This document shows, one piece after another, positions 1 through 13,137 of a stretch of 64,000 nucleotides of DNA. A program made the position numbers and the translations under genes. Origin of the DNA: Ectobius pallidus (taxonomy: Eukaryota > Arthropoda > Insecta > Blattodea > Ectobiidae); the NCBI GenBank assembly GCA_964059195.1, contig CAXKWD010000011.1:35082066-35146065 (forward strand), in the 5' to 3' direction. The notes below the pieces were generated by a model. It saw nothing but the letters and a program-made list of their open reading frames with translations, ran no database searches and was not told the DNA's origin. Each line of letters starts with the position of its first letter. Position 1 is the stretch's first letter.

Positions 1-1936
1 AATTTAGAAAATAGCTAGAAGAAATAAAAGTGAAATGAAATGAGGTTAGCAACAAAGAGTGGAAGTGATACGGTGGATGTGTTTACAAATAATACAGAAT
101 GATTTAAGTAAAGTTACATCAAAGCTCACTGGGACTAGCTCTCCCTATGAGTTTGTCTGAGCTAGCCCTATAGGAAGGTAGGAGGCCCTTGCCCACTAGG
201 GATGTTACGGGCTTATTTATTTATTATATAATATAATAACATCAAAATAGGCTGTTCTAGGTCCTATAAAAGCATCAGGTTCAGGCATAGTCATCAATGA
301 AATGCGTAGGCCTATATAGAAGTTTATGTGTGTGTATATATATATAAAGGATTAAAATAACATTTTACCTAAAATCCGAAGTCTAATTATTACAGTGGCC
401 CTACGGTACTTTCGGTGTGGTTGTTTCTATCTTGCTTTATTTTTAATTAGTTCATTTTTTAAAAATAACGTTGTTTAATAGACAACTGTTTCAAACAACT
501 CAAACCAAGACTTCTCACTGATATAGTACAAATAAATACATTTTTGGGTCTATGTTCAAAGCGGGGCCTGAGGCGGACCGTCCCCCCCCCCGCCTCTCTG
601 CTACGCCACTGCCAGTCTGCAGAAGAAATTTAAGAAGTCTTTTATCATTCGGCATAATTTGTGAGCAGGAGACAAAGGCAAATTTTAAATGTTCACTAAA
701 TTTTGTGGATGAAATTTTTGCCTCTATTTTTCTTTAACTGTCCCATGTTTCCCCCTTGTTTTTAATGTCCCGTTTTTATATAAACATTATATGGACACCT
801 TAATCTAGAGAAATAATTTTAAGATGACGGAACTCGAAGTGGCTGCATTGATTCACTGTTTACTGATAAACAATCTGATTCCAAAAGCCCTTCCAACGAC
901 ATCAGTCCTCGCACGCATTTCTTTTTTTGTATGCCTACCTGAGCCCGGCCTGAATAAACATGCTCAACATTCGCGATTAGCTTATAATTGTCGTTTAGTA
1001 AGGTCGAGTGTAGACTGCTCTTTCTTTCTTTCATTCTTTCATTCTTGTTTCTATGTTCCCCTTTTTTTGTGAGTCCATTAGCTAATCCAGTCCATTGTTC
1101 TCATTGCTCGTTTGAATTTTTTCACATCATCACATGCGTTACTGTAGCTGATCAAGTCTTTCATTCTTAAGTAGTACCGCTACTCTACCTTCCTATTATC
1201 ATAGTGTTAGTAGAAGATTTGTTGTAATTGAGCCTTATTAAATTATTGCTTCTACTATAGTAATATTCCTTAGGATTTTAGCTGCCTTTTCAAAAGTCGG
1301 CATCACTTGTTGTGACCTCGAACATGATGATCCCACGCACACCCCCCCCAACCCCTTCCACAACTCGACAACATACGGCGTTCCAACTTAGTGCCATCTA
1401 GCGCTCCAAATTGAACTAATGGAGAAACATGTTGATGTGGCATTGCTGGTCTTGTAAATTTGTTTGTATCCTGTAATAGAAGGTTGGTTGATTATAATAA
1501 TAATAATATATTTATTCACCGTAAATTTCTATACAGAAATATTAGCTTCGTTATTTAATGACGGGGGTGTACAACATAGTTCTATAACAATCGCCGGTGT
1601 GCCTGAATTTTGTCTCTCGAAATATGTGAAAATATGAAGTTTATTCACCATCACACCTTTTTAGAAAGAGGTGGGCGGAGCTTCAGTGGCGACCTGATCT
1701 TCCCCCGATTTTGGTTTCGTCAATATAATATTATCTAGGTACCGGTACTTAATTTTATTAACTTAATTCTCATCTGATCTAATCAGCTGAAATAAAATAG
1801 AATGGTTAGAAGTAATACAAACAATTACCTAACCTTAGGCCTACTAAATTATAGGCCTATTAACCTAATGTTAGGCTAGTGCTAGGATGAGCTCTCAGTT
1901 TTAGCTAGACTAGAATAGTAAGACTTTTAATGTGAA
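1..1936. other. Non-coding stretch with repeat scraps
   Basis: No gene is visible. Positions about 121-235 hold a SINE-like scrap that resembles 30,080-30,185; both end in a run of TTATTTATTTAT. Position 611 closes a hAT-like right end (CTACGCCACTG at 601-611, preceded by a C-rich tract), like the end of the complete hAT element at 30,553-31,229; its left end is not seen. A short (TAA)n tract followed by TTTATTCACC at about 1,494-1,520 resembles the segment at 32,340-32,400 and looks like the 3' end of a minus-strand LINE. The short ORFs here look like chance. Confidence 0.5.
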
Positions 1937-4240
1937 GACAGCACTGATGAAAACGTGCAAGAAATAACGCCAGAAGAAATACAATATGCACTGAAGACTT
2001 TTAAAAATGGTGAAGCACCAGGTCCAGTGGTGCTCAATGAGTAGGCCTTTCTTGCAAAAATGTTTAACTTGTGCTTACATGGAGATGAACTACCAAAGCA
2101 TTTTAAAGAAGGATATATTAGCAATGTATTTAAAAAAGGTCGCAAAGATGATCGCTCCAATTACCGTGGCATCACTGTCCTTAGTACCATTGAGCGTTTG
2201 TATGGAAAAATGTTAAAGGTGAAAATCGAAAAAGATTTTGTGGATCTAGAAGTGTAGAGCGGCTTTCATGCTGGACGTTCCTGCATCGACAATATTTTCA
2301 CATTAAGGCAATTGACTGATAAAAGACTAGCACAAAATCTAGACACCCACATGTTGGCCTCCATAAAGCATATGACAGCGGTCCATTATTAAAAATGTGG
2401 GAAGCTTTGAAAAGACAAGGCGTCAAAAAGGTATATATAAATGCTGTTAGAAACTTGTACTCAGGAAATATGAGTTGTGTCAAAATTGGAAACATGCTCT
2501 CAGATAGTATCATTGTGAACAAAGGTCTCCGTCAGGGTTGTTGCCTAGCACCTACATTGTTTAAATTCTTCCTTTTTGAGGCTCTAAAAAATTGGAGAAG
2601 TAAATGTGGCACCATGGGTGTTCAGATAAATGTTGTTGTATTCATTTAGTTTTGCAGACGATCAAATTATTTTTGCCGAAGATGAAAATGACTTAAACTA
2701 CATGCTTAGAAATTGTTAGGTGAATATGGAAACTGGGGCTTAGAAATAAACTTATCTGAGACTGAATACATGGTTTGTAGGTGTAGGAAGAGACATAATA
2801 TTGGAAGATGGCTCTATTATCAACTGTTGTAAAACTTATAAGTACATAGGAACAATGATATCATACGAAGGAAGTAGTGAGATGGAAATTAGACACAGAC
2901 TACCAGTGGCGCCAACTTATATGGGCCCATGGGACTCAAGCCCACCCAATAATTTGCCATGTATCACTATCATAATTATTTATTGTTATTACTCAGAATT
3001 CTGTTCATTTGTTGAATCGCTGTAAAGCGAAAATCAGGCTATTGTGAACATATATAGTACAATCTTCTCTTGTTCCAATTCCCTCACGATAATTTAAATC
3101 GTTCCACAATTCGTTACAATTTTACGTCTGTCAGTGCAGTTATCACAGCCACCGCTGTTCTAAAGACTTTATGGTCTACTTAAGGAGAACACAGAGAAGC
3201 TAGGTTTAGAACTTAGACGATGCTTGTGAGAAAAAATCACAAGAAGGCCATTAATGGACAAGGCAATAAATTGTGATATAAGACAAAAGGGACTGGTTCA
3301 AAAACAAAAGAGTGGATGGAACATGTAAAGAGAATTATTAAAAAGATCATCAAGAGACAATAAACCACGAAAAAGGTAGCATTATTGGGGAGAATAGGCT
3401 CCCGGTCTAAGGAAACACAAAGAAGATAATTTATTCCAGTCAGGAGAAACATTTTGGAACATGCCTTGTTACATAATGATTTTATTTTAGAAGTTACCTA
3501 ATACTAAAACTTTATAATATAACATTATTAATTTCAAAGGATTTCTGATAACTAGGCTACATAATTCTTTTTCTGGTGGTTGAATTATGTTGATTGTTAT
3601 TAACAAACAAACAAAGACATCGTTTCTTACACAATTCTATTTTTATCCGAATAGTCATATAAGTCCGTTCCATGAATCAAATAAGGGGCGGGAGTGTGAA
3701 AATTTGAGTGGCACCATTGCACCAGATTACAAAATGGAAGAGTTGCCATAAGACAATTACATTCTTTAATTTGGAACAATGCCATACATTCAGATATAAA
3801 GAGAAGAATCTATAAAACAATAGTTGAAAGCGTTATGTTATATGGTGCTGAGTTGTGGGAGGTATCAAAGAGGAATGAAAATAAATTAAAAGTTCCGGAA
3901 ATGGACTATTGGAGAAGTTGCTGTGTCTCTAAACTTCAGAAAATTAGAAACATAGCTATTCCAGAGTGGATGCAAGTGACAGCGGTAAATATAATTGACT
4001 CAATTGAAGGAAGACGTCTAGGTTAGTATGGTCACTTTAGAAGAATGACACCTGAGAGGTGGCCATTAAAACTATATAACTTAACTGGTAGCCTCCTCGG
4101 CAAAAGAAAAGGGGAAGACCATGACTATTGTGGAATGAATGTGTGAGACAGTCCATGGAAGATAGGCAAATGACAGATGAGGACTGGAGTGATAGAAGAA
4201 GATGGAAACGTGGATGCGAGAGATGCTGTATCGTGTAGAT
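1937..4240 (+). pseudogene. LINE reverse-transcriptase remnant, split by an insertion
   Basis: This is a decayed non-LTR retrotransposon, readable in pieces. From 1,937 it gives EITPEEIQYALKTFKNGEAP, then KKGRKDDRSNYRGITVLST at about 2,137, and LRQGCCLAPTLF near 2,530 (the usual GVRQGCxLSP block). The catalytic box reads FADDQIIFAED near 2,650. The frame is broken by stops and frameshifts. The element is interrupted at about 2,913 and resumes at about 3,717 with the downstream region, including YGAELWEVSKRNENKLKVPE. Its 3' part resembles the minus-strand element at 63,224-64,000. It is a dead copy. Confidence 0.8.
2903..3716. mobile_element. Insertion inside the LINE remnant
   Basis: The LINE reading is interrupted here by about 800 bp flanked by near-identical 10-mers, AGTGGCGCCA (2,903-2,912) and AGTGGCACCA (3,707-3,716), a plausible target-site duplication. 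The left end (ACTTATATGGGCCCATGGG and following) reappears inverted at 30,436-30,470 with further similarity beyond it, so it belongs to a dispersed family. No transposase and no clear terminal inverted repeat could be read, so the class is unassigned. Confidence 0.5.
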
Positions 4241-4499
4241 AAACTCGCCAATATCTGAAAGTCTATATTTGATAGTTTGGCTACAGTACCTTAGTTATTT
4301 AGAACTTTAGAGTTACTCTCAATATTGAGGACTTGAAGCTTTCTTAGTGTTGGTTCATAATATGGCTTCATGGGTTAGCCTATGTGGCCAGCACTAGTAA
4401 ATTTGTTGAAACCATCATATTAAGCTGAACATTGGAGATCCACTGGTCTCGCCTGTAATTTCTTTGTTTGAGCACTTGCTAACATCACCTACTTCCTAT

Positions 4500-5950
4500 A
4501 CAATTAACCATTATACAAACAAAAAGATGAAGTGGTGATGGGATCACCAGTTTCACCAGCTATCGCTAACTTTTACATGGAAGACTTACACAGGGTCCTT
4601 GACCTGGCATTACACAAACCTGAAGCCTTCTACAGATACTTTGATGGTTCTTTTGTCAAACTGTGACAAACTGGCAAACTACAAGACTTCTTCAAGCATC
4701 TTTACAATGCAGTATACATCCAAACATCTGGTTCACACATGAGATTGCAAAATATGGGTCCTACCATTTCTCAACATACTGATCTACAAGAAAAACAGAT
4801 GTGTGTTTAGAAATCTGTTGCATACCAACCAGTATATACTGGTAGATGCTCAGAGTGTCCATGATCTAACCCAAAAGAAAACAGTCCTAAACACTCACTT
4901 CAGCAGAACCTTACAAATCTTAGATTTAATGAAAACTGAATAAGGCTCTTTTCACACTGGGTCACTTGTGACAGTCACCGGTGACCATCACTGGCGAAGA
5001 AGCATTGGTTTAAATGGGAGTATTCACACTGGGTCACTGCGGTGACCCACCCAAACACAAGTGACGTGCAGTGTCTCCTCCGAACACTTGTGACCATCAC
5101 TGGTGACTGTCACTGGCGAAGAAGCATTGGATTAAATGGGAGAATTCACACTGGGTCACTTGGACGGTCACCGCATTTAATGATTACCAACCATGCAAGT
5201 TGTATATACATAATTCAGTTGTATAATCGAGCTCAGCGAAACTAGTTATCCAGTCTTGAGTTTAGATTTGATTAATACTGAAGATTTCATAAATGAAGTG
5301 AAATGTCGACCTGCCATTTGGGTTGTCAAAAGCGATTACAAATTGTGTTTCATTAAGCTACTATTGGCAATACTAGGGGTGACCGTCACAAGTGACCAGC
5401 GTGTGTTCACTGCAATCACTGGTGACCGTCACAAGTGGCCCAGTGTGAAAAGAGCTTAAAGGAGACATTCCAGAAGAATAGATATGGCAACAACGGTATA
5501 AATGAAGCCCCAAGGAAAGCATTTGCAAACAGCAGCAAGCATACTAACAACAGAGACGAAGAAGCAGATACTAAGAAAAAGGCATAGGCCTTTATATCTT
5601 CTTATGGCACTCTAGTCCACTCATGAAGCACAACATGAAGCACAACATGAAGACAGTCTTCCTTCCATCTAAAAACTTCAAACACATGAGATTGGTGAAG
5701 ACACCAGGTGCCTACAGAATTTTGTGTGTATGTTGACAGGTGATCTTCGGCTGAAAAGGACACACTATAGAAGATATATGTAAAGAATATAAACTGCATC
5801 TTAAACTCGTCCAGCTGGACAAACTAGCTGTGGTAGGCCTACTATGGGATCGCTTTGTAAAGGAGAGATCAAAATAAAACTTGAAAGTAGTAACTTCAAT
5901 ACGGACAGAGGAGGACTCCAACTTAGCAATTTATGGACTCCAGGACTTAA
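4500..5950 (+). pseudogene. Penelope-like element remnant (RT plus GIY-YIG region)
   Basis: At about 4,540 the translation gives MGSPVSPAIANFYMEDLH, a reverse-transcriptase block typical of Penelope-like elements, followed by FYRYFDGSFVKL where active members have YxDDTF; the second catalytic Asp reads Gly. After the Harbinger insertion at 4,944-5,456 the sequence continues. Near 5,733-5,835 a segment reading CRQVIFG, stop, KGHTIEDICKEY, then LVQLDKLAVV fits a degraded GIY-YIG nuclease region. Frameshifts and stops are frequent, so this is inactive. The element class is inferred from motif order and was not checked by a search. Confidence 0.6.
4944..5456 (+). mobile_element. PIF/Harbinger-type non-autonomous element, copy 1
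   Basis: The terminal inverted repeats start GGCTCTTTTCACACTGGGTC, and TAA lies on both sides (4,941-4,943 and 5,457-5,459), fitting the 3-bp duplications of PIF/Harbinger elements. Internally, a frame at about 5,290 reads FINEVKCRPAIW followed by SDYK, resembling the MADF/Myb-like accessory protein of Harbinger elements. A second copy in the opposite orientation lies at 41,909-42,406. Copy 1 sits inside a Penelope-like remnant and therefore inserted later than it. Confidence 0.75.
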
Positions 5951-6924
5951 GCAGTGAAGAAACTTTGTCAGGCAGGATAAAGGACATCAGTGAATAACAG
6001 TCTCACAACTGTCATAGATCTAATTAGTTCTTTGCATTCACATCTACCTTGACTACTTTTGGTGGACAGCAAACAAAACATCGGCAACCGCCACCACCAT
6101 CATCTGCCAATTTGCTAGACCTCTGCTCAGAAAGAATAGTGACCACATTGAGAACACAATTTCTAATTTGTTGTAGATGAGAAAGTCTCTTAGCCAATCA
6201 GAAAAATCCACCTGCTAGCAGTTAGCAACTCAGAGGTTGAAACAAATTGCATGCAAACAAGTCAAGATGGGGATGCAAATGAACCAACCTATGAAGACAG
6301 ATCTCCTCCCACAAAGATAAACACACACATCAGATTTTCTGGAAGGACACATATCTTCAATTTATGTCAATATATTTAGTTTAATTAACCAACATTATTA
6401 TCTCAACCAAGTCTTTAAAAGTTTTCTTAAGGAAAAGAAACATCCACAGCAAGCAAAGTTTATAAGCATGCCCTACTGATACAGTCACCATTATCTTTGC
6501 TTTCTTTACACAGAATCATTGAAAATGAGTGAAAAACTGAGCTCATTAGTAGTAAAATCAGAGAACTTTTACTAAAAACTATTGTATGCACCATACACAA
6601 AAACTTTAGCGGACTCATCCACCATTTCTGATTTGGCTACAGCTCGTCCAAACTACTAGATTCATCTGCTAAAGCCTTGCTTTGCGTACTTTATATATAA
6701 ATAGTTAAGTGTTCTTTTTACTTTCACTCTTCCAAATACTGTAACTTAGAGTACAACTCAATACTTAACTCGTTAAAAATTGATTGCGAACCTTTATACT
6801 TCATAACTTTCCTTTGATGTTTTATTTTTCTTTTAATTGTGTTTTGTTTATTTTGTGATGTTCCTGTCATAGTACAATGTACATTGTATGAGTTTGAAGG
6901 AATAAATTGAAATTGAAATAGTAA
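5951..6924. other. Non-coding stretch
   Basis: No gene or recognisable domain is seen. The right end (about 6,895-6,920, GAATAAATTGAAATTGAAAT) looks like the A-rich tail of a retroposon. Confidence 0.4.
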
Positions 6925-6927
6925 ATA

Positions 6928-8018
6928 TTACTGAGTGTTCTGAACAAGGCCAGGTCCTTGGATTTTGTCTGCTAATTTTGCTCTCCATCTGCTCCTATCC
7001 TTGGCTTCCTCTTTCAGTAACCAGTATTGTATTTTCTCCCTTAAGTGTTGTAGTAAGCCTAGCTGAATTCTTCGTCTTCCATGACCTCGAGTTCCCTCCA
7101 ACTTTTCTTTTGATGACATCATGTAGCTAGCAATTTCTTCTCAAGATGTGACCTGTCCAGTTTGTTTTCCTGTGAAGAACAGTGTTCAGGATTGATCTCT
7201 TCTCATTTCACTCTACCCAGGATTTCTTCGTTTGTTACTTTATCCATCCATTTTTCCTCCAGCACCAGATTTCAAAACTTTCCAGCTACTTTTCCATTTT
7301 TCTTAGTGTCCTTGTTTCCAGTCATTATAAGGCAATGCTCCAGATGTAGAACTTCATCCATTTTTCCCTCAAATTTGAGTTCAAGTTGCTAGTCAACAGA
7401 GATATCTTGGCCATTGCAATTCGTGATCTGATTTCTTTAGTCGAATAGGTGTTGTTTGTGAGCAGACTTCCGAATTACTTGAACTGATCAAGATTTTCCA
7501 GTTCTTAGTTTTGCAAGACTGTTTGCACCAGTTCTTCCCTTTTCAATATTTTCATAACTTTGGACCAGTCCATCTGATTTCCATCCACAGATGCTTCCAG
7601 TTTCCACTAGGCTGTCCACCATGTGTTGCATAGTTTCTTCTTTCTTTGCCAGCAGTATTAGGTGGTTCATGTATTTCATGCTGTTGATGACTTTTTAAAT
7701 TTCCAGTTTCTCCAAAAGCTTCCTTGGCCAACCATTCTCCTTAGAGTTTGAATAGAATATGTGATATATGATATGCTTATTGTAGAACCCTTCCTTTCTC
7801 CACACTTTTGGTCTCTGCATGATCCAGACTCCCTTTAGTTTTTGTCCTAGGTACAGGTTGAAAATTAATCTTTTGTCCTTCCAACCAGTTCTGATTTCCT
7901 TCAGGATTTCCATAAATTTTTGCCAGTTAACACAATGAAATGCTTTTTTCCCAGTCAATAAATCAGACACATTCTTCTTCCTAGATTCATGAACAATTTT
8001 ACTCCACTGGTTTATCAT
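6928..8018 (-). pseudogene. LINE reverse-transcriptase remnant (minus strand)
   Basis: Read on the minus strand, the right part gives KAFHCVNWQKFMEILKEI and RLIFNLYLGQ (the KAFDxVxW block of non-LTR reverse transcriptases). The middle gives MKYMNHLILLAKKEETMQHM, and the left end carries the basic tail found downstream of the RT domain (EGTRGHGRRRIQL, DRSRWR). The order is 5' to 3' from right to left. Several frameshifts separate the blocks. It is a 5'-truncated dead copy. Confidence 0.7.
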
Positions 8019-8427
8019 TTTGTTGGTTTTAAATTTGTGTGTTACACTGTTACAACCAAATGGTTGTTTTGCGTAAGGATTTTTTTTTTAATTTTGTTTC
8101 AAGTTGGTGGTCATTTTGATGGTACTGCTTCATGTAATGTTCAGTTTCTTTCAATAATTCTAATCAAACAGTTCATACTGTAGAAATTTGAAGACTAACT
8201 ATGTTCCAATATGTTTTTGGCATATTGGAATGGTTTTTCAGCATTCCAGATGTTTCTCTGTAAATTTGTTCGTTATGCAATCATGTCCAGATGAATTGTT
8301 CAATTGATTTTTATTTGGACCAGTTCTCCTAGAAACAATCATGTCTTCATAGTGCACTCTTCCGTAACAGATCAGACTCAAATCTCTTTGTCCTTAATTA
8401 GTGATGCTAAGCACTGGACCATCTGAG

Positions 8428-8815
8428 AGTGTTCGAAAACAGGGTGCTTAGGAAAATATTCTGACCTAAGAGAGATGAAAACGGGGACTGGAGAAAACTG
8501 CATAACGATGAGTTTCATAACCTGTACCCTTCACCGGATGTAATAAGACTAATTAAATCACAGAGGATGAAATGGGTTGGACATGTTGCGTGCATGGGGG
8601 AGGAAAGACGTATCTCAAAAGTGTTGACTGGGAGACCCGAAAGGGAAAGACTGCTTGGAAGACCTAGACGTAGGTGGGAGGACAATATTAGGATAGATTT
8701 AAGGGAAGTAGGATTTTTGAGAGATGGTTGGATGGAGTTAGCACAGAATAGGGTTGAATGCCGGGGTCAAGTATGTGCAGCAATGAACCTTCGGGTTCCA
8801 TAAAATATATAATAT
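8428..8815 (+). mobile_element. LINE 3' fragment, MNLRVP-tail family
   Basis: An ORF at 8,567-8,803 gives KWVGHVACMGEERRISKVLT, then LLGRPRRRWEDNIRIDLREV, and ends QVCAAMNLRVP, the extreme C-terminus of a LINE polyprotein. The 3' untranslated part (CCTTTAGCTTGCTAAGGAATTG) follows. The same fragment is present four times inside the exon-duplication units at 18,391-20,970, where it ends in a (TAAG)n tail. Confidence 0.75.
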
Positions 8816-9365
8816 TCCTTTAGCTTGCTAAGGAATTGTCTGTTGCCATTGAGTGACGATGGAGGCAATCAAATGGTATTTAATATAAACTGATTTCCAT
8901 TTATTTCATAACAAAATATTACATTTTCTTTATTTCCTTACAGGTCTATTATATCAACAGGTGAACAATCTGCTGGCAATTGCTTAGTAAGGTAAATATT
9001 TCTCAACTTTTTAACTAGTTGTCAGACGAATAAGGAAAGAAAGTAATTTTTCACATTAAAACTCCTTTACCCTTGCTGTTACTTTTGGGTCTATTTGACC
9101 CAAATTCGTATTTATTTTTTTATAAAATGTTAGTGCATTGAGTTACAGTCGTGAAATAATTGATTGCAATATTGAATGGAATTTCTTCCACCAAAGTCCA
9201 GGAAACCTGAGTCATCAATGTTCAGAAGAAATATTAATGGTATCACATGTACCCAAGAATGATAGATCCATTGTCCTGCTAAAAACTATGCACAGTGAAG
9301 GCACTAGTGGCATAGGACCTCCAAGTGGAGGTTTCATTACCTATACTAATTTTGTTATGCTTATT
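8816..9365. other. Non-coding stretch
   Basis: No coding or repeat signature could be supported. A small inverted motif (TTGGGTCTATTTGACCCAA) lies near 9,086. Confidence 0.35.
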
Positions 9366-9665
9366 TTCTGAGAGAAGGCAGAGGGACAGGTGGTAAGCCA
9401 ATCGCGTCTCAACCCCCCTCCAGAAACGAAGGGATTACTTGAACGTGAAAGGGCCGAGAAATTTTGTCCAGAGGCTCTAATTTAGGCTTGGAGTTTTTTT
9501 ACATGCTGTAAATCTATGACATGGGCCCCCCAGCTTAAAGTCCCTCCAGGAGGACTCCATGCCCAGGATTTCTACGTCCTGAAAAATCCATCGACCGTGG
9601 CCGGGTTTGATCCAGCGACCTTCGGATCTAGAGGCGGGCTTGCTACCTCTAGACCACCATGGCCG
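9366..9665 (-). repeat. tRNA-derived SINE (minus strand)
   Basis: The reverse complement of the right end reads GGTGGTCTAGAGGTAGC followed by GGTCGCTGGATCAAACC, matching the A-box and B-box layout of a polymerase III promoter. The remaining ~230 bp is a SINE body. There is no intact tRNA cloverleaf, so it is not called as a tRNA gene. Confidence 0.65.
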
Positions 9666-10009
9666 ATGAAGGTATATAGTTCATTCTAAATCTTCGTTAG
9701 CCTCCATTATTCCTGTGAGGACTGAGCTATTGTCTAGGCCTACACTCTAACGACAGAATGGGAAAGTGGCACTTCTAGGGAAGCAGAATGATTACCATAA
9801 ATCCGACACTCCACGTGGAGTCAAAGCCCAAGTGTAAAGAATTGAGGAATGCATCCAGGTTGGTTGGAAACAGAATAACAAGTTCTTCATCTACGAATTT
9901 CAATTAAATTCTTTAGTCATCCTCTGTATCATATTACAACGATATGGAAATCATCAGTTTCTTAAACTACTGACTGAATCTAATTACTAATTAAGGAAAC
10001 TAGAAATTT

Positions 10010-10165
10010 ACAATATAAAAACTCCGTGGCGCTACATCCCTGGAGGGACTTGGCCTACCACCCGACCGCTGCATCATCTCCCGTAGGCAGATGGCAGGAT
10101 TGGGGGGCATGTGGTCAGCATGCCGACACCCACGGCCGTTAATGGTGGTTTTCTGGACCGGAATT
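10010..10165. repeat. Dispersed repeat, copy A
   Basis: The segment containing ACTTGGCCTACCACCCGACC and GGCAGATGGCAGGATT is matched at 29,365-29,512 (ACTTGGCCTACCATCTGACC, GGCAGGTGGCAGATTT). It is probably a SINE-type repeat; its ends were not defined. Confidence 0.5.
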
Positions 10166-10319
10166 TACAATATAGGCCTACTGGAATTTACAATTCACTA
10201 TACCATTACTAGAAATTTACAATTCACCTGCTACCATTAGGCTGTAGGTGCCCCTTCCATCCACAGATTTCAATAAACTCTTCTATACAATAAAAAAACA
10301 ATGTTTATACATGATGATG

Positions 10320-10580
10320 CTGAAATGTTCGGCCCAGAGGCTGGTCCTGCCCTGGGACAGAGCTGTGGGGGAAGGCCCTCAGCCAGACCAAGGGACACTA
10401 GGCCGGATGATACTGCATAGGGTGGCCAGTTTCTTTTACAGGATGGGAATGAGGACACAACACCCAGTCCTGACCCATGAAGGAAACTTTACATCTCTGT
10501 AAAATCCCTGACCTGGCCGGGAATTAAACCAAGGCTGCCCAGTTGGCTGGCAGTCACGTTACCAACTCACCCACGGCACG
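10320..10580 (-). repeat. tRNA-derived SINE (minus strand)
   Basis: The reverse complement of the right end reads GTGGGTGAGTTGGTAACG and then CTTGGTTTAATTCCCGG, an A-box/B-box-like pair. The body differs from the SINE at 9,366. The ORF covering this segment is incidental. Confidence 0.6.
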
Positions 10581-10583
10581 GAC

Positions 10584-10815
10584 GTGTTTATACAAAAACT
10601 ACTTAATTTATTTTTTAACAGATTGTAATTGGAAACGTTTTTGAAAATATCTGGTAAACTATTGTATAATATGATACTATTATAGTGAAAACTTTCTGCA
10701 AACAAAGCTGTGTTATGAGGGTTTATAGATAATTTGTTTTTATTATGAGTGTTACGGCAGTGAATGTGTGAGGAGACTTGGAATGTATTGACATTTACAA
10801 GCTTATTGCCCAAGG
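10584..10815 (-). pseudogene. LINE C-terminal fragment (minus strand)
   Basis: The minus-strand frame reads SIILYNSLPDIFKNVSNYNL then LKNKLSSF, like the extreme C-terminus of CR1/jockey-type reverse transcriptases (YNxLP...F...LK..L). Related C-termini occur at 50,507-50,968 and 59,852-60,082. It is 5'-truncated. Confidence 0.55.
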
Positions 10816-13137
10816 CACCCTTCAGTTCGAGTTATTTATGACGGTCTGCTGGCCTCCCTTTGATTTGCATGGTTAACATGGATTTAGAATGCATTATATC
10901 TTACTAATAGATTTAAGTTTCAAAATACCAATAAATATCAGTCTGTTTCTGATGGTTTAAAAGGAAAAAGACTCTGAAGACAAAGAAGAACATCAACCTA
11001 AAAAGAACAGTAGATGTACCACCTGCGGATGAGAAAAGAAGACTTTTACTATTTACATACATCAGGATTTGTTTGCAAAAACCATTCTTCAGTTCTTCGT
11101 GAAAATTGTGTGTTCAAAACTCATTGTTGTAGCAGAAGAGGATGATGAATGGACTGAAAACTAAATTCAAGAACTCTGGGAATATCGACTACAGTGTTAA
11201 ATTTGATTCTTTTTGTTGAGAAACTAAAATAATAAAAGAGCCATTTTCAAAATTAAATCTTTGTTGCCCGCCTCAGTTTTCTGGTCACCAATGATGATCT
11301 GGTGGCCAGAAATTTTGTGTCCTGACTTACAAGGGAGCCGTACCGGTTGTCATGTCAAAACCTACCCTCAAATTTGCATATCTGTAGGCCATCATTGCAC
11401 ATAGACACATGCCAAAAATTATCTGTTCATATGAACTTTTAGTGGGTGAGAATTAATTGTGAATCTGGAAATTAGAAATATTGATTGGCCTCACACAGCT
11501 GTTGGCAGGAAAGGGTTGGGACCTTCTCTACATAGCTCGTGTGCTGGTGAATCGGCTGTTGACAGTATTGCAGAGCAGGGATCCAGCTGTTCGTAAAGGC
11601 ATAGGTACGTGCTTATAGCTTTATCTCTTCCTGTCCTTTTCACTATGAAAGTGGATAATATTAAACTAATGAATAAATCCCTCCTCTCATACATATGTTT
11701 GTTTTCCAGTAGATCTCATGAAGTAATCGGTACCTGTTTAAGTGTTTAGGTTTAGCTAAGTGAATCTTGTTTGGAGCTGTTGACATTAGTTCATTACTTT
11801 TTTTTTTTTTACTTTGGCCTGTAGTGACGAGCACATTTATTATGTAATATGTTAGTCCGAGTTCTTAACACATGACTTTTGTCTGAACAGTAAATGTAAA
11901 CATTGAGAATAAGTTGATGGAAGCACTAGTATTGTGATCACTGTGCATGGCAAATATGTTCAGATATCATGCAAATTGAGTGCCCACACTGTTATAAAAA
12001 CCTAAACACACTAGCAATCATCAACCCCTCACTGTTTATACATATTATATAGTTTTAAAATGAGAAAATGAGAAGAAATTATTACCTAAAAGTTATCTAT
12101 TATAGAGGGTCACATTCAACGAGTAACAAGGTAACCCTCCCCTCTCTATTGCACACCCGCTGTCTGCTGTCACTTGCACCCGTCATGCAGGCTACTCAAG
12201 TTAGCTTGACTAGTGCCCACCATTGATTTCTTATGGAACATATTTATTTTTTATTTATGTATTTACGTCCACGTGATCATTAAAATGCTATGGGACTTGG
12301 TATGTACAAAATATGTGACGGTATATACAATACATATAGGATACAAATAGTACACAGGAACAGATCTAACAATATAGGTTGCACATAAATCAAATAGATA
12401 CAGTGTAGATAACACATCAATTATAAAACATTCAGTGTACATTCAAGTAATTTACATTATTATAATTAACTTATTATATCCTCTCCAAGCATTTAAGACC
12501 ATTTTAAATTGAGTATAGGTTAATATTTAAAACTTCTTCAATTTTATACATTGGATTAGATGTAAGCCAGTTTTTTAGTCTATGTTTAAAACATTTAGAA
12601 GGTAAGTTAGAAGAAGAACACATTTACACCCACTGAAAATTTATATGAGCAGCTAATATTTTCCATGTGTCCATCTATAATGAAGACTTATCTATAGGTG
12701 AGGAAACAGTGAAATGATTTTCTTCCTACTTGAATCCTTGGCAGGAGATGAAAGTAGCAAAGGTAGCTAAAAATTGTGGCTATCAACCATCGAATTACCA
12801 GTGAAAGCCACCTGCTATGCATAGTAGAAATTTTATGGCTTCATGGTTTGATTTGCAGTGTCTAATGATTGTCCATGCCTTGATTAAATTTCATTGAGTT
12901 TTATTATTGAAAATTTTAGTGAAATATCTATATATAAAATTAACAATTGAACAGTAGTTTTGGCAAAGTTTCAATTGCTTCAATAATTGTGCTATTTTTA
13001 AGGAGAAAGATTCGTTGAGTGTCAGCTCATAAGTGTTTAAAAACTGGGCTAATTTTAAAAGTAATTAACTTGTGACTTTGTAGAAAAAAAAATTATTTCA
13101 TTTTATTGATAAACTAATGTTTTAGTTATGATTTCAG
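10816..13137. other. Upstream region of the RING gene, no coding assigned
   Basis: No exon could be supported. A donor-like GGTACGTGC near 11,600 might close an upstream untranslated exon, but nothing confirms it. Any promoter or first exon of the RING gene probably lies here or further left, because the first exon I can read (13,138) is still open at its 5' end. Confidence 0.35.

Noticed and set aside
9600..10580. tRNA genes suggested by A- and B-box sequences
   Set aside because: No cloverleaf or anticodon arm could be formed; both are tRNA-derived SINEs.
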